Counted from the first letter of the stretch, positions 17,213 to 27,949 are shown. The stretch: DNA of 35,496 nucleotides from Pseudomonadota bacterium (GCA_029777855.1 JAKORL010000083.1:1-35496), one strand, 5' to 3'. Notes: generated by a model from the letters alone, not told the origin. Numbers and translations are program-made.

Positions 17213-20200
17213 ACATCTATGGAGATCCTGGATGCGCGTGATTGATAGGCGCGGATCATATTGTAAAGAGGCACACGCCGCTTTTCCGCCTTCTAAGGTG
17301 GTAAAATAACAGACTTTTCGAGCGACCGCGTTGCTTCTAATTGTGTAGGAATCACCATACGCTTGCTGGCCTTCAGTTGTATTAATGATCATGGTGATCT
17401 CATTATTTTTAATCAAGTCCACAATATTGGGCCGACCTTCCGTTACTTTATTCACAATTTTATGAGGAACACCCGCTTTGGCTAACACAGCGGCCGTTCC
17501 GCGAGTGGCAATAATGTCAAAACCCATTGCACATAAATAACGAGAGACTTCCACTGCACGAGGTTTATCTGTATTGCGTACACTGATAAAAACTAATCCG
17601 CGTGTTGGCATGGTAATTCCTGCACCTAATACACCTTTTGCAAAGGCTTCTTCAAAGGTGGAACCTATTCCCATGACTTCACCCGTTGATTTCATTTCAG
17701 GACCTAACATGGGATCTACACCCGGAAATTTTGCAAAAGGAAATACGGGAATTTTCACGCTATAATGTGCAGGACGAATCGCTTCTGTCAAACCTTGATC
17801 AATTAAACTGATTCCTAACATACATTTTGCCGCAATTTTCGCTAAAGGAACGCCAGTTGCTTTTGCAACAAAAGGCACGGTACGCGACGCTCTTGGATTA
17901 ACTTCCAACACATAAATATTTTCTCCACGAATGGCAAATTGAGCATTCATTAACCCTACAACACCTAATTCAAAAGCAATATTTTTCATTTGCTCGACTA
18001 ATTTTTCTTGAGTTTCACGCGATAATGAATGAGGCGGCAAACAACACGCTGAATCTCCTGAATGAATGCCAGCTTGCTCAATATGCTCCATAATTCCGCC
18101 AAGAAAAATATTTTTTCCATCGGACACAATATCAACATCCACTTCAGTGGCATCATCAATAAAATGATCCAGTAATAGTGGAGATTCTGGAGTCACTTCA
18201 GATGATTCATGCATATATCGTTGTAATTCTTTTTCGTTGTAAACAACTTTCATCGCTCTGCCACCCAGCACATACGATGGCCGTACAACGAGTGGATATG
18301 CAAAAACATTCGCTAGCCGTAATCCTTCTTCTATAGAACGAACTGTGCCATTGGGTGGTTGTAAAATTCCTAATTTCTGAACTAATTGTGCAAATCGTTC
18401 ACGACTTTCAGCACGATCAATGGCATCAGGTGTTGTTCCAATAATTGGCACACCCGCATCCTCTAATGCTTTAGATAATTTTAACGGTGTCTGCCCACCA
18501 AATTGGACAATAACACCTTTAGGATTTTCTAATGCAACAATATTAAGTACATCTTCTAATGTTAATGATTCAAAATATAGGCGATCAGAAATATCATAAT
18601 CCGTTGATACAGTTTCAGGATTACAATTCACCATTATTGTTTCATAACCTGCTTCGCGCATAGCTAATGCCGCATGAACACAACAATAATCAAATTCAAT
18701 ACCCTGCCCGATACGATTAGGCCCTCCGCCTAAAATCATAATTTTTTCGCGTAAAGTAGGCTGAGCTTCACATTCTTTTTCATAGGTTGAATAAAGATAC
18801 GCAGTGCTCGTTGAAAATTCAGCAGCGCAAGTATCTACTCGTTTGTAGACGGGATTAATACCCAGATTTAATCGCTGCTTACGAACTTCATGCTCACTGA
18901 TCCCCATTAATTGTGCTAAACGAGCATCCGAAAATCCTTTACGTTTAATTTGCCATAATGTATTAGTAGTGAGCTCGGATAAATTCATATTTGAAATCTG
19001 GCGTTCTAATTGAATTAATTCTTCTAATTGTGCCAAAAACCACAAATCGATGTGTGTGATTAAATAAATTTCATCTCGACTCATGCCAAATCGAAATGCA
19101 TCTGCAACATACCATAAACGATCCCAACCTGCGCCACGCATTTCTCTACATAGAATATCTCTACAGTCTTCATTTGATAAATCAACTATAGATTCTAATC
19201 CACATTTTCCAACTTCCAGACCTCGAATCGCTTTTTGCAAAGATTCTTGAAATGTCCTACCAAAAGCCATCACTTCGCCGACTGATTTCATTTGAGTGGT
19301 TAATCGTGGATCAGCACCACGGAATTTTTCAAAATTAAATCGTGGAATTTTCGTCACTACATAATCGATACTTGGTTCAAATGAAGCCGGCGTTTTTCCA
19401 CCCGTAATTTCATTGGCTAATTCATCTAAGGTATATCCGATGGCTAATTTAGTGGCAATTCTCGCGATAGGAAATCCGGTTGCTTTTGATGCTAAAGCAG
19501 ATGAGCGAGAAACACGCGGGTTCATTTCAATGACAACCATGCGTCCTGTTTTAGGATCCACACCAAATTGAACGTTTGATCCACCGGTATTGACACCAAT
19601 TTCTCTCAATACTGCAATCGAAGCATCGCGCATTCTCTGATATTCTTTATCCGTTAATGTTTGTGCGGGCGCAACGGTAATCGAATCGCCGGTATGAATT
19701 CCCATCGGATCGAAATTTTCGATAGAACATACGATAATACAATTATCTTTGTGATCTCGTACCACCTCCATTTCAAATTCTTTCCATCCGATAATGGATT
19801 CATCGAGCAATAATTCGTTGGTAGGTGATAAATCGAGCCCTCGCTCGCAAATTTCGATAAATTCTTCACGATTGTATGCAATTCCTCCGCCAGAACCACC
19901 CATCGTAAATGAGGGGCGAATAATAATAGGGAATCCAATTTCATCAAGAATTTCTAATGCATCTTCCAAACTATGCGCTAATCTTGAATACGGCATCTCA
20001 AGGCCAATTCTTGTCATCGCATCACGAAATAATTCTCTATCTTCGGCTTTATCAATTGCTTCGCGAGTAGCGCCAATCATTTCAACCTTATATTTTTCTA
20101 AAATTCCTTCTCGCGCTAAATCTAAAGCAACATTCAGTGCCGTCTGCCCACCCATAGTCGGTAAAATTGCATCGGGTTTTTCGCGTTCAATAATTTTTGC

Positions 20201-20422
20201 GATAACTTCCCAATTCATAGGCTCGATGTAAGTGACATCGGCCATTTGAGGATCAGTCATAATTGTCGCAGGATTTGAATTCACTAAAATTACTCGATAA
20301 CCTTCTTCGCGAAGGGCTTGACACGCTTGCGTTCCCGAATAATCAAATTCGCAGGCTTGACCAATAACAATTGGACCTGCACCTAATAATAAAATGGATT
20401 TAAGATCATTTCTTTTTGGCAT
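17198..20422 (-). CDS. carB: Carbamoyl-phosphate synthase large subunit
   Basis: The 1074-residue large subunit makes carbamoyl phosphate from bicarbonate, ammonia delivered by CarA and two ATP, feeding pyrimidine and arginine synthesis. It has the duplicated synthetase halves ([20 protein letters not shown] in the first, [17 protein letters not shown] in the second), paired ATP-grasp domains ([11 protein letters not shown] and [10 protein letters not shown]), and a C-terminal methylglyoxal-synthase-like regulatory domain ([11 protein letters not shown]..., TRGTA). The length matches the E. coli enzyme, about 1073 residues. Its ATG lies 17 bases inside the 3' end of carA, implying coupled translation. 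The C-terminus is unusual: after ...IQDLHR the last codons CGVAS and the TGA are inside palindromic element copy 3. Confidence 0.97.
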   Translation of the reverse strand: MPKRNDLKSILLLGAGPIVIGQACEFDYSGTQACQALREEGYRVILVNSNPATIMTDPQMADVTYIEPMNWEVIAKIIEREKPDAILPTMGGQTALNVALDLAREGILEKYKVEMIGATREAIDKAEDRELFRDAMTRIGLEMPYSRLAHSLEDALEILDEIGFPIIIRPSFTMGGSGGGIAYNREEFIEICERGLDLSPTNELLLDESIIGWKEFEMEVVRDHKDNCIIVCSIENFDPMGIHTGDSITVAPAQTLTDKEYQRMRDASIAVLREIGVNTGGSNVQFGVDPKTGRMVVIEMNPRVSRSSALASKATGFPIARIATKLAIGYTLDELANEITGGKTPASFEPSIDYVVTKIPRFNFEKFRGADPRLTTQMKSVGEVMAFGRTFQESLQKAIRGLEVGKCGLESIVDLSNEDCRDILCREMRGAGWDRLWYVADAFRFGMSRDEIYLITHIDLWFLAQLEELIQLERQISNMNLSELTTNTLWQIKRKGFSDARLAQLMGISEHEVRKQRLNLGINPVYKRVDTCAAEFSTSTAYLYSTYEKECEAQPTLREKIMILGGGPNRIGQGIEFDYCCVHAALAMREAGYETIMVNCNPETVSTDYDISDRLYFESLTLEDVLNIVALENPKGVIVQFGGQTPLKLSKALEDAGVPIIGTTPDAIDRAESRERFAQLVQKLGILQPPNGTVRSIEEGLRLANVFAYPLVVRPSYVLGGRAMKVVYNEKELQRYMHESSEVTPESPLLLDHFIDDATEVDVDIVSDGKNIFLGGIMEHIEQAGIHSGDSACCLPPHSLSRETQEKLVEQMKNIAFELGVVGLMNAQFAIRGENIYVLEVNPRASRTVPFVAKATGVPLAKIAAKCMLGISLIDQGLTEAIRPAHYSVKIPVFPFAKFPGVDPMLGPEMKSTGEVMGIGSTFEEAFAKGVLGAGITMPTRGLVFISVRNTDKPRAVEVSRYLCAMGFDIIATRGTAAVLAKAGVPHKIVNKVTEGRPNIVDLIKNNEITMIINTTEGQQAYGDSYTIRSNAVARKVCYFTTLEGGKAACASLQYDPRLSITRIQDLHRCGVAS

Positions 20423-21554
20423 GACGAATCATCTCTACAAATTCTACAAAACTGGCACATAAATCATGGGGGCCAGGACTGGCTTCGGGATGTCCTTGAT
20501 AAGCAAAAGCAGGATATTTTTTATGGCGTAGACCTTGCGGAGTTCCATCAAACATCGAAGTGGCTGTAATTTCTAAATCAGAAGGCAAATTACTTTCAGA
20601 AACTGCAAATCCGTGATTTTGACTGGTAATGACAACTGAATTATCTTTATGGTGTCGAACAGGATGATTTGCACCGTGATGTCCAAATTTCATTTTTTCT
20701 GTTTTACCACCACACGCCAGGGCTAATAATTGAAATCCTAAGCAAATTCCAAAAATCGGAATATTAGTCGGTAATAATTCTCGAATCGCTTCAATCGCAT
20801 AATCACATGCAGCAGGGTCACCAGGACCATTCGAGAAAAATAGCCCATCTGGATTTAATTCAAGCACTTTTTTCGCCGGCGTGGTTGCAGGAACCACTGT
20901 TAAATGACAACCTTGATCAACGAGCAATCGTAAAATATTTAGTTTAATGCCGTAATCATAAACAACTACATGATACGGACATTCCGTTTTTTCACGTTTT
21001 TGAAAACCTGTCGGCCATGACCAACTGCCTTCATTCCACTCGTAAATTTCAGACGTCGTAACTTCTTTCGCCAAATCCAATCCATTTAAACCAGCAAATT
21101 CTCGTGCTATGGCAATGGCTTCTTGTTCATTAATGGATGCACCCGCCATTAAACACCCGTGTTGCGCACCACGATCACGTAAAATGCGCGTGAGTTGACG
21201 CGTGTCGATATCAGCAATTCCAATAATATCGTTTTCACGCAAATAGTCATCGAGGGATTTTTCTGAACGCCAATTACTCGGAACTAAAGATAAATCACGA
21301 ATAATAAGACCGGATAAATAAGGCTTTGCTGCTTCATTGTCTTCAGTATTAATACCGACATTACCAATATGCGGATAGGTTAAAGTGACTATTTGTCGAG
21401 CATAGGAGGGATCGGTAATTATTTCCTGATAGCCTGTCATTGAAGTATTAAAAACAACTTCCCCAACTGAAAATCCTTCAGCTCCGATTGCCGTACCCCA
21501 AAAAAGTGTACCATCAGACAGCGCTAAAACTGCGGGGGTGTTTTTAAAATTCAT
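20406..21554 (-). CDS. carA: Carbamoyl-phosphate synthase small (glutaminase) subunit
   Basis: The glutaminase partner of CarB, about 382 residues. The N-terminal CarA domain starts [16 protein letters not shown] and includes [13 protein letters not shown]. The C-terminal class I glutamine amidotransferase domain has FSNGPGDP, the nucleophile loop [13 protein letters not shown] and [11 protein letters not shown] with the catalytic His and Glu. The frame extends to a TTG at 21566, but the ATG at 21554 matches the usual CarA N-terminus and is preferred. It follows dnaJ by about 130 bp and overlaps carB by 17 bases. Confidence 0.96.
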   Translation of the reverse strand: MNFKNTPAVLALSDGTLFWGTAIGAEGFSVGEVVFNTSMTGYQEIITDPSYARQIVTLTYPHIGNVGINTEDNEAAKPYLSGLIIRDLSLVPSNWRSEKSLDDYLRENDIIGIADIDTRQLTRILRDRGAQHGCLMAGASINEQEAIAIAREFAGLNGLDLAKEVTTSEIYEWNEGSWSWPTGFQKREKTECPYHVVVYDYGIKLNILRLLVDQGCHLTVVPATTPAKKVLELNPDGLFFSNGPGDPAACDYAIEAIRELLPTNIPIFGICLGFQLLALACGGKTEKMKFGHHGANHPVRHHKDNSVVITSQNHGFAVSESNLPSDLEITATSMFDGTPQGLRHKKYPAFAYQGHPEASPGPHDLCASFVEFVEMIRHAKKK

Positions 21555-21690
21555 TACATTACTCAATTAACAGTAATTCCACGCTAAGGAAAATAATTTG
21601 CAATCAATTCCTTTGACAACATCATTTCGCGATGAAGGGTTTAATGCCCCAATATAGAGGGTATTCAGTGAAATGCTGTCAATTAATTTG

Positions 21691-22821
21691 TCAGACCCTC
21701 AAAAAATTTGCGAACTCCATCAAACCATTTTTTCCCTTGTGGATTATGTCGATCCCCCCAGCTTCTAAAGAAACACGCAATTGTTCAAGCAATTGAGTTT
21801 GTTCTTTGGTGAGATTAACGGGTGTTTCAACCATCACATGACAAAATAAATCTCCAGTTCGACCAGAACGCGAAGCTTGCACTCCTTTTCCGCGCAATCT
21901 AAATTGTTTGCCACTTTGCGTGCCCGGTGGAATTTTTAATTTTACGCGCCCGTCGATTGTTGGAATTTCCATTTCTCCACCGATCGCAGCCATCACAAAA
22001 CTGATAGGAACTTGGCAGTGAAGATCGTTGCCTTCGCGTTGAAAAATAGCGTGCTGTTTAACTGAGATTTGTACATATAAATCACCTGCAGGTGCACCTT
22101 GCTGCCCCGCTTCACCTTCACCAGCTAATCGAACACGATCACCTTCATTTACCCCAGCAGGCACTTTTACGGATAATGTTTTTTGCTGCTTAATTCGTCC
22201 TTGTCCGTAACAATGGTCACAAGGATTTTTAATCATTTTTCCACGACCATGGCACGTAGGACAGGTTTGCTGAACGGCAAAATAGCCTCGCTGCATCCTT
22301 ACTTGTCCATGGCCATCACATGTTGTACATTTTTCTGGACTACTGCCTTTTGCAGCACCCGTGCCACTACAATAGCTACAACTCACCAAGGTAGGAACTT
22401 TTATTTCAACTGTTTTTCCGTGTACCGCTTCTTCTAAGGATAATTCTAAATGGTAAAGTAAATCTTGTCCTTGAGTAGCACGCTGACGTGAAGCACCACC
22501 GCCACCGCCGAAAATATCCCCAAAAATATCACCGAAAATATCGCCTAAATCGCCAGGATTAAATCCACCTGGCCCACCACCCATCCCACCACCTTCGACG
22601 CCAGCATGACCAAATTGATCATAGGCAGCGCGTTTTTGACTATCCGATAACACTTCATACGCTTGTTTAGCTTCTTTAAATTTTGCTTCAGCTTCATGAT
22701 CACCTGGATTTCGATCTGGGTGATATTTCATGGCTAAACGACGGTATGCAGTTTTTAATTCAGCATCTGATGCATTTCGTGCAACACCGAGCAAATCATA
22801 ATAGTCTTTTTTTTCTGACAT
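21691..22821 (-). CDS. dnaJ: Chaperone DnaJ, frameshifted near the C-terminus
   Basis: A DnaJ (Hsp40) co-chaperone that stimulates DnaK ATPase and delivers substrates. It has a J domain with YHPDRNPGD, a Gly/Phe-rich linker ([20 protein letters not shown]), four zinc motifs ([32 protein letters not shown]) and the C-terminal substrate domains. The last residues of this frame ([21 protein letters not shown]) are not DnaJ-like. In the neighbouring frame the normal tail is intact: [20 protein letters not shown] then LTN and TAA at 21683. One base is missing in 21754-21765, most likely in the run of six G/C. This is either a real mutation, slippage at the G6 run, or a sequencing error. SD-like AAGGAC precedes the ATG. 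Confidence 0.93.
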   Translation of the reverse strand: MSEKKDYYDLLGVARNASDAELKTAYRRLAMKYHPDRNPGDHEAEAKFKEAKQAYEVLSDSQKRAAYDQFGHAGVEGGGMGGGPGGFNPGDLGDIFGDIFGDIFGGGGGASRQRATQGQDLLYHLELSLEEAVHGKTVEIKVPTLVSCSYCSGTGAAKGSSPEKCTTCDGHGQVRMQRGYFAVQQTCPTCHGRGKMIKNPCDHCYGQGRIKQQKTLSVKVPAGVNEGDRVRLAGEGEAGQQGAPAGDLYVQISVKQHAIFQREGNDLHCQVPISFVMAAIGGEMEIPTIDGRVKLKIPPGTQSGKQFRLRGKGVQASRSGRTGDLFCHVMVETPVNLTKEQTQLLEQLRVSLEAGGIDIIHKGKNGLMEFANFLRV

Positions 22822-22869
22822 ACCTAACTGTCCTTCAGAATTAAACGCGTTTAATCAACATAAACAGAA

Positions 22870-22896
22870 GGGAGTTTCCGTAAAACGAAAACTCCC
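22870..22896 (-). terminator. Hairpin between dnaK and dnaJ
   Basis: On the minus strand GGGAGTTT (22889-22896) pairs with AAACTCCC (22870-22877) around an 11-base loop, followed by TTCTGTTTATG. The T content after the stem is modest, so it is a weak or partial terminator, or an mRNA-processing/stability hairpin that lowers dnaJ relative to dnaK. Confidence 0.5.
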
Positions 22897-22940
22897 ATAA
22901 TAAAACCACTCAGTCTCTGAGAATAATACCAGAAACTTCG

Positions 22941-24896
22941 CTACTTTTTACGATCCTCGTCTTTAACTTCTTCAAACTCAGCGTCAACCACATTTTCATC
23001 TTTAGGCTGAGCTTGTTCTTGAGCACCAGAAGCAGATTCGCCTCCAGCTCCTCCTTCGCTTTCACCTTGTTTTTGAGCATAAAGTCTTTCAGACATAGAC
23101 GCTGAAGCCGATGAAAGTTTTTCAGTTTTTGCTTCGATATCAGATCGATTATCTTCTTTAAGTGATTCTCTCAAATCAGCGATCGCTGATTCAATAGAGG
23201 ATCTTTCATCAGAAGTGACTTTATCACCTAATTCTTGCATGGCTTTGTTCGTTGCATGAATTAAACTATCGGCTTTATTACGAGCATCAGCTAATTTATG
23301 GTACTCTTCATCTTCAGCCCGATGTAACTCTGCATCTTCAACCATGCGTCGAATTTCTTCTTCGGATAATCCACTCGATGCTTTAATAATAATTGACTGT
23401 TCTTTTCCGGAAGCTTTGTCTTTTGCAGAAACATGTAAAATACCATTAGCATCAATATCGAAAGTTACTTCGATTTGTGGCATACCACGTGGCGCTGGAG
23501 GAATATTCGCAAGATCAAATCGACCCAGTGATTTATTAGCAGATGCCATTTCGCGTTCACCTTGCAATACATGAACTGTCACAGCACGTTGATTGTCTTC
23601 CGCTGTAGAAAATACTTGTGATGCTTTGGTAGGAATTGTAGTGTTTTTATCGATGAGTTTTGTCATCACACCACCTAATGTTTCTATACCTAACGATAAT
23701 GGTGTTACGTCAAGCAATAAAATATCTTTTACTTCACCGGACAATACAGCACCTTGAATTGCAGCACCAACTGCAACTGCTTCATCAGGGTTGACATCAC
23801 GACGAGGTTCTTTTCCAAAGAAATCTTTTACTGTTTCTTGCACTTTGGGCATACGTGTTTGTCCGCCCACTAAAATCACTTCGTGAATATCGGATACTTT
23901 GAGACCCGCATCTTGTAACGCCGTTTTACAAGGGCCAACCGTACGCTCAATTAAATCTTCAACTAAAGATTCTAATTTTGCGCGCGTAATTTTAACATTA
24001 AGATGTTTTGGTCCTGTTGCATCAGCTGTAATATAAGGCAAATTCACATCAGTTTGTTGTGAAGAAGACAATTCTATTTTTGCTTTTTCTGCAGCATCTT
24101 TTAAGCGTTGTAAAGCAAGTGGATCTTCATGCAAATCAATGCCATGTTCTTTTTTAAATTCACCAGCAAGATATTCAATTAATCGTAAATCAAAATCTTC
24201 GCCACCCAAGAATGTATCACCATTTGTTGAAAGCACTTCAAATTGATGCTCACCTTCAACGGCAGCAATTTCAATAATGGAAATATCGAAGGTACCACCA
24301 CCCAAATCGAATACAGCAACTTTTCGATCTTTTTGTGCAAGATCTTTTTTGTCCATTCCGTATGCTAAAGCAGCTGCAGTAGGTTCATTAATAATTCGTT
24401 TAACTTCTAAACCAGCAATTCTACCGGCATCTTTTGTAGCTTGACGTTGAGAGTCGTTGAAGTAAGCAGGACAAGTAATTACCGCTTGTGTTACTGGTTC
24501 ACCTAAATACGCTTCAGCATCCGCTTTAATTTTCGCTAACACGCGAGCCGAAATTTCTGGCGGCGCCATGGTTTTTCCACTTGCTTTAATCCAAGCATCG
24601 CCATTGTTTGCTTTAACGATTTCATAAGGAACCATTTCGATATCACGTTGAACTTCTTTGTCTTCATAGCGACGACCAATTAAGCGTTTTGCTGCATAAA
24701 TCGTATTTTGTGGATTTGTTACAGCTTGGCGTTTCGCTGATTGACCCACTAAAATTTCACCGTCGTTGGTATAAGCAACAACAGAGGGCGTCGTTCTTCC
24801 ACCTTCAGCATTTTCGATAACGCGAGGTTTTCCACCTTCCATAATCGCGAAGCATGAATTCGTTGTACCTAAGTCAATACCAATTGTTCTACTCAT
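22941..24896 (-). CDS. dnaK: Chaperone DnaK (Hsp70)
   Basis: This 651-residue Hsp70 has the canonical landmarks: [11 protein letters not shown] at the start (phosphate loop), [60 protein letters not shown] and the hydrophobic linker [17 protein letters not shown] before the substrate domain. The C-terminal lid ends in an acidic [10 protein letters not shown] tail, as in proteobacterial DnaK. It folds and protects proteins with DnaJ and the exchange factor GrpE, both encoded beside it. A sigma-32 promoter lies directly upstream and GGAG precedes the ATG. Confidence 0.98.
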   Translation of the reverse strand: MSRTIGIDLGTTNSCFAIMEGGKPRVIENAEGGRTTPSVVAYTNDGEILVGQSAKRQAVTNPQNTIYAAKRLIGRRYEDKEVQRDIEMVPYEIVKANNGDAWIKASGKTMAPPEISARVLAKIKADAEAYLGEPVTQAVITCPAYFNDSQRQATKDAGRIAGLEVKRIINEPTAAALAYGMDKKDLAQKDRKVAVFDLGGGTFDISIIEIAAVEGEHQFEVLSTNGDTFLGGEDFDLRLIEYLAGEFKKEHGIDLHEDPLALQRLKDAAEKAKIELSSSQQTDVNLPYITADATGPKHLNVKITRAKLESLVEDLIERTVGPCKTALQDAGLKVSDIHEVILVGGQTRMPKVQETVKDFFGKEPRRDVNPDEAVAVGAAIQGAVLSGEVKDILLLDVTPLSLGIETLGGVMTKLIDKNTTIPTKASQVFSTAEDNQRAVTVHVLQGEREMASANKSLGRFDLANIPPAPRGMPQIEVTFDIDANGILHVSAKDKASGKEQSIIIKASSGLSEEEIRRMVEDAELHRAEDEEYHKLADARNKADSLIHATNKAMQELGDKVTSDERSSIESAIADLRESLKEDNRSDIEAKTEKLSSASASMSERLYAQKQGESEGGAGGESASGAQEQAQPKDENVVDAEFEEVKDEDRKK

Positions 24897-24932
24897 AACT
24901 GTAAATCTCCAATTAATTAATCACTAACGTTA

Positions 24933-24960
24933 AGATGGGGGTCATGAATCAATTTTCAAG
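24933..24960 (-). promoter_or_regulatory. Sigma-32 heat-shock promoter of dnaK
   Basis: On the minus strand, CTTGAAA (24954-24960), a 13-bp spacer and CCCCATCT (24933-24940) match the RpoH consensus CTTGAAA-N11-16-CCCCATNT. It lies between grpE and dnaK, so dnaK-dnaJ can be induced by heat independently of grpE. Confidence 0.88.
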
Positions 24961-24983
24961 TCATTCCCGATAAAAAATCTAAG

Positions 24984-25634
24984 CTATTTAGCCACCACAA
25001 CCATCGCAGGTCTGATCAGACGATCATTCAGCAAATAGCCTTTTTGAAGCACCCTGACTACCGTATTGGTCTTCATATCAGGGACTTCTTCAGTGCTGAC
25101 AGCTTGATGTTGATTTGGGTCAAACATCATGCCAACTGGGTCAATCTGTTTGATACCGTAGCGCTCAAAAGTCTGAAGTAACATGTTCATCGTCATGTCC
25201 ACCCCTTCATGAATACTGCGCGCAAATTGGTTATCCCCATATTCACAGGCTAATGCATGACCTAAGCTATCTGCGACAGACAATAAGTCGCCAGCAAATT
25301 TAGTGAGAGCAAATTTTCGGGCCTGAACCACATCATTTTCACAACGTCTGCGGGTGTTCTCCATTTCAGCCCGAGTCCGCATGACCTCATTCCAATACTC
25401 ATTCATTTTTTGCTCAGCTTCAGTCAATTTGTTCTCTAAGCTTTCATAGGAAGGATGATCCAAAGCAGGGGCTTCATGCTCTTCTTTTGAATCTGCAGTC
25501 GTCGTATCACTCGAAGCTTGATCGCTTTGATCTACTTCCTCTGGTGTCGGCCATTTCTTGCCCTGATTAACACCTGCATTCATAGAGTCCGCTTTGGACT
25601 GCCCTACGTCTGAATCATCGTCATTTATAGCCAT
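24984..25634 (-). CDS. grpE: Nucleotide exchange factor GrpE
   Basis: The 216-residue GrpE releases ADP from DnaK. After an acidic, disordered N-terminus come the long coiled helix (SYESLENKLTEAEQKMNEYWNEV...) with RAEMENTRRR, and the beta domain ending QKGYLLNDRLIRPAMVVVAK, which is diagnostic. The open frame extends to 25697, but the start at 25634 (MAINDDDSD) is chosen because GGAG sits six bases before it and the upstream residues are not GrpE-like. It is first in the grpE-dnaK-dnaJ-carA-carB minus-strand run. Confidence 0.95.
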   Translation of the reverse strand: MAINDDDSDVGQSKADSMNAGVNQGKKWPTPEEVDQSDQASSDTTTADSKEEHEAPALDHPSYESLENKLTEAEQKMNEYWNEVMRTRAEMENTRRRCENDVVQARKFALTKFAGDLLSVADSLGHALACEYGDNQFARSIHEGVDMTMNMLLQTFERYGIKQIDPVGMMFDPNQHQAVSTEEVPDMKTNTVVRVLQKGYLLNDRLIRPAMVVVAK

Positions 25635-25678
25635 CTGTTTCTCCGAAAAACAATACAAAATTAATAGCGAGTCACAAC

Positions 25679-25707
25679 TATATAGTGTCAGATACACGGC
25701 ATTTCAA
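25679..25707 (-). promoter_or_regulatory. Promoter of grpE
   Basis: On the minus strand, TTGAAA (25702-25707), a 17-bp spacer and TATATA (25679-25684) form a sigma-70-type promoter about 45 bp before the grpE ATG. The -35 context CCCTTGAAA also fits sigma-32, but no CCCCAT -10 follows. Confidence 0.6.
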
Positions 25708-25755
25708 GGGGGTATCACTAACATCTTTATTAGGCTGGACCTGGTTGAGCTAAGC

Positions 25756-25914
25756 ATGAGTAAAACTCGTTATAGCTCCAATGCGTGGATTGGCGTAGAA
25801 TTTATTGTCATAGGGATATTTTTATTGATTTGTGGTATTTTCTTGTTGACATTCGGTTTCTATAGATGTATAGTGCCGATTTTAATGATGTTATTACGTG
25901 GCCGGTGGGGCTGA
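25756..25914 (+). CDS. Small single-span membrane protein
   Basis: A 52-residue frame starting MSKTRYSSNAWIGVEF, followed by one long hydrophobic helix (IVIGIFLLICGIFLLTFGFY) and a short positively charged tail (LLRGRWG). It is divergent from grpE. The longer frame from 25594 would run antisense through the grpE start, so the ATG at 25756 is preferred; its ribosome-binding site is weak. No homologue is recognised, and it may be cotranscribed with the next gene 52 bp downstream. Confidence 0.5.
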   Translation: MSKTRYSSNAWIGVEFIVIGIFLLICGIFLLTFGFYRCIVPILMMLLRGRWG

Positions 25915-25966
25915 CTTTGGAGAGCACATCGGGCATCCCACAGGATCTAGGATTGAGGAAAACAGT

Positions 25967-26662
25967 ATGAAAAAGCTAGATGACTACTCTGATGAATCGC
26001 TAACCGACCTCAGAGATGAATTAAAGCGATTAAAAAAATCAGTTGAAACTGCAATAAAGAATAGAAAAGCACAAATCCAGTCTAACTCCTCGCTTGATGA
26101 CAATCAGAGACGGATGTTAAATGACTTTATACCAGCAGCTGAAGAAGCCATAAATTATATTTCTGACAGCGCAAATTCTCTGTTCGATCTTTTTGAGAGC
26201 CTACAGATTCATGTTTTTGAGAGCCAAAAGATTCATGCAACCGCTGAAGCCATTCAAGCATATGAACTAATCTTGCGAATCTCAAATAATCCTAATACCC
26301 CAATCAATGAAAAAGAAATTGCAATCCTTCAAGGACTCGACCGACATAAACTCTACTCGAGTATCAGCGTTCCCTTAGCAATCTTGACCTTCGCACTTCT
26401 CATTGTTTCTGCCCTTATTTTCATGTCTCTACAAGCCATCGCGATTACCTCTTTTACGCTTAGCATGGCAATCCCAATTGTTGCAGCTGCATTTGTAATA
26501 AGCGCAATCGCCTCCTACGTAAACACAGATGCCTATAGCCAAGACAAGAATTTGCATAAGAATCTAACGACATCACTTCCAACCTTCTTTGGTAAGAAGC
26601 CACCTAAAGAAAATGAAAAGAATGATGATGTCGATGCATCTTCTGATCTAGAACTGACCTAG
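25967..26662 (+). CDS. Hypothetical two-span membrane protein with N-terminal coiled coil
   Basis: This 231-residue protein is not from a family I recognise. The first 60 residues (SLTDLRDELKRLKKSVETA...) form an amphipathic, probably coiled-coil helix. A helical middle part follows, then two adjoining hydrophobic segments (VPLAILTFALLIVSALIFM and SFTLSMAIPIVAAAFVISAI), and a charged tail ending DDVDASSDLELT. The ATG at 25967 is preferred over 25898 because GAGGA precedes it. A membrane-tethered coiled coil is compatible with an effector acting on host membranes, but nothing proves it. The stop is 2 bp from element copy 4. Confidence 0.7.
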   Translation: MKKLDDYSDESLTDLRDELKRLKKSVETAIKNRKAQIQSNSSLDDNQRRMLNDFIPAAEEAINYISDSANSLFDLFESLQIHVFESQKIHATAEAIQAYELILRISNNPNTPINEKEIAILQGLDRHKLYSSISVPLAILTFALLIVSALIFMSLQAIAITSFTLSMAIPIVAAAFVISAIASYVNTDAYSQDKNLHKNLTTSLPTFFGKKPPKENEKNDDVDASSDLELT

Positions 26663-26664
26663 AT

Positions 26665-26820
26665 ATGTCGTCGCATCTCAAGTTGTTAGTACTTTGGATA
26701 AATCACTACTAAACCAAGCTATATTAACTGCGTATAGTGTTTGTATTTAATGAATTTAGAAGTAAATGTTTGGAAAAATACCACTGTTATTTGATGTGGC
26801 GACTAAAGATACGACGACAT
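26665..26820. repeat. Palindromic miniature element, copy 4 (short form)
   Basis: The left end is ATGTCGTCGCATCTCAAGTT and the right end ...GGCGACTAAAGATACGACGACAT. At 156 bp it is the shortest copy, with the core and the inner right arm deleted. It fits exactly between the stop of the plus-strand membrane-protein gene (26662) and the tandem TAA stops of hrcA (26821-26826), where it may help separate the convergent transcripts. Confidence 0.75.
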
Positions 26821-26823
26821 TTA

Positions 26824-27870
26824 TTAGCCAGAAACAGAAGTATCGCGCAAAACAGCACTCAGCAACTTCGCGGTAATATCAACTGTAGAAATCACATGCT
26901 CATAATTCATTCTACTTGGCCCAATGACACCTAATACGCCCAATGTACTATCTTCTAGAACATAAGGTGCAGCAACAAAACTACAACCATCAAAAACTTC
27001 AACACCAGATTCCTGACCGATAAAAATTTTTACACCTTCAGAAAGCAAACACTGATCGAGCAGATGTAAAACAACATGCTTTTGTGTAAATGTTTCAAAG
27101 AGCGTTTTAATTTGATCCAGATTTGTAGTTTCAGCCAAACTGAATAAATGAGATTCACCTGCTATTACATAATCATCAGAAGATTTCGGTTCAAATGCTT
27201 TATCAGCCACTTCAAGTGCAGCCGCCATATAAAATTCCAAATTCTTACGATCATCATGCATTTTTTGAAGTAAAAAGCGACGTATTTCATTTAAATCAAA
27301 ACCAGAATAATGGGCCATTAAATAATTTGCGGCTTGTTGTAATTCACTTGAAGAATATTCACGATCCGTCACAATAATGCGGTTTTGTACTTCGTGCTCA
27401 TTAAATACCAAAATAACCAACACACGTTTTTTATCAAGTGGTAAAAATTCCACATGACGTAAAACATAACGGCTGCGCTTTGGTAAAGACACAATACCCG
27501 CGAGATGCGTTAATGATGATAACAATCCAGATGCTGATTCTAATAAATCCTGCTGCGAATTATCAGTTCGCAAATGCCGACGCAGATCATGAATATTACG
27601 AACCGACGAAGTTTCTGCCCTAAGAAGACTATCCACATAAAAACGATAACCTTTTGCAGTTGGCATTCGCCCAGCAGAAGTATGCGGAGAACAAATATAA
27701 CCTGCATGCTCCAAATCCGACATAATATTGCGCACACTCGCCGAACTCAGCGCAACATAGCCCTCCTCAACCAGCGTTTTTGACCCCACAGGCTGTCCAT
27801 CGCGAATGTATCGCTGGATAAGCATCGTTAAAATCTGCTGTGCCCGTTCGTTGATATCTGATTCCGCCAC
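26824..27870 (-). CDS. hrcA: Heat-inducible transcription repressor HrcA
   Basis: A 348-residue HrcA, the repressor that binds CIRCE inverted repeats before chaperone operons. The N-terminal winged helix is clear (INERAQQILTMLIQRYIRDG, QPVGSKTL, SSASVRNIMSDLEHAGYI, PHTSAGRMPTAKGYRFYVD), followed by the GAF-like dimer domain and the C-terminal SRMNYEHVISTVDITAKLLS. The frame continues to an ATG at 27909, but I choose the GTG at 27870: GAGG lies five bases before it, and the extra 13 codons are part of a 32-bp sequence that recurs outside any gene at 32378. No CIRCE site (TTAGCACTC-N9-GAGTGCTAA) was found before hrcA, grpE or dnaK. Confidence 0.95.
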   Translation of the reverse strand: MAESDINERAQQILTMLIQRYIRDGQPVGSKTLVEEGYVALSSASVRNIMSDLEHAGYICSPHTSAGRMPTAKGYRFYVDSLLRAETSSVRNIHDLRRHLRTDNSQQDLLESASGLLSSLTHLAGIVSLPKRSRYVLRHVEFLPLDKKRVLVILVFNEHEVQNRIIVTDREYSSSELQQAANYLMAHYSGFDLNEIRRFLLQKMHDDRKNLEFYMAAALEVADKAFEPKSSDDYVIAGESHLFSLAETTNLDQIKTLFETFTQKHVVLHLLDQCLLSEGVKIFIGQESGVEVFDGCSFVAAPYVLEDSTLGVLGVIGPSRMNYEHVISTVDITAKLLSAVLRDTSVSG

Positions 27871-27880
27871 AGAAACCTCA

Positions 27881-27912
27881 ATCGTCTTAAATAAGTGAAA
27901 TCCTAACATTTA
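27881..27912 (+). repeat. 32-bp direct repeat, left copy (hrcA upstream)
   Basis: This 32-base stretch (ATCGTCTTAAATAAGTG then AAATCCTAACATTTA) recurs at 32378-32409 with two mismatches, in the same orientation. Each copy lies about 35 bp before a palindromic element (copies 5 and 7). The pair brackets the cassette inserted between hrcA and nadK. Confidence 0.9.
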
Positions 27913-27949
27913 GAATGCCGGGGTCAAGTGCTTTTGCTGGTTAGGTTTT

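Noticed and set aside
21651-21682. carA promoter with TTGACA at 21677-21682 at the dnaJ end
   Set aside because: The -35 is perfect, but the best -10 (TATATT) is 20 bp away and the one at 17 bp is poor; carA may simply be read from dnaJ transcripts.
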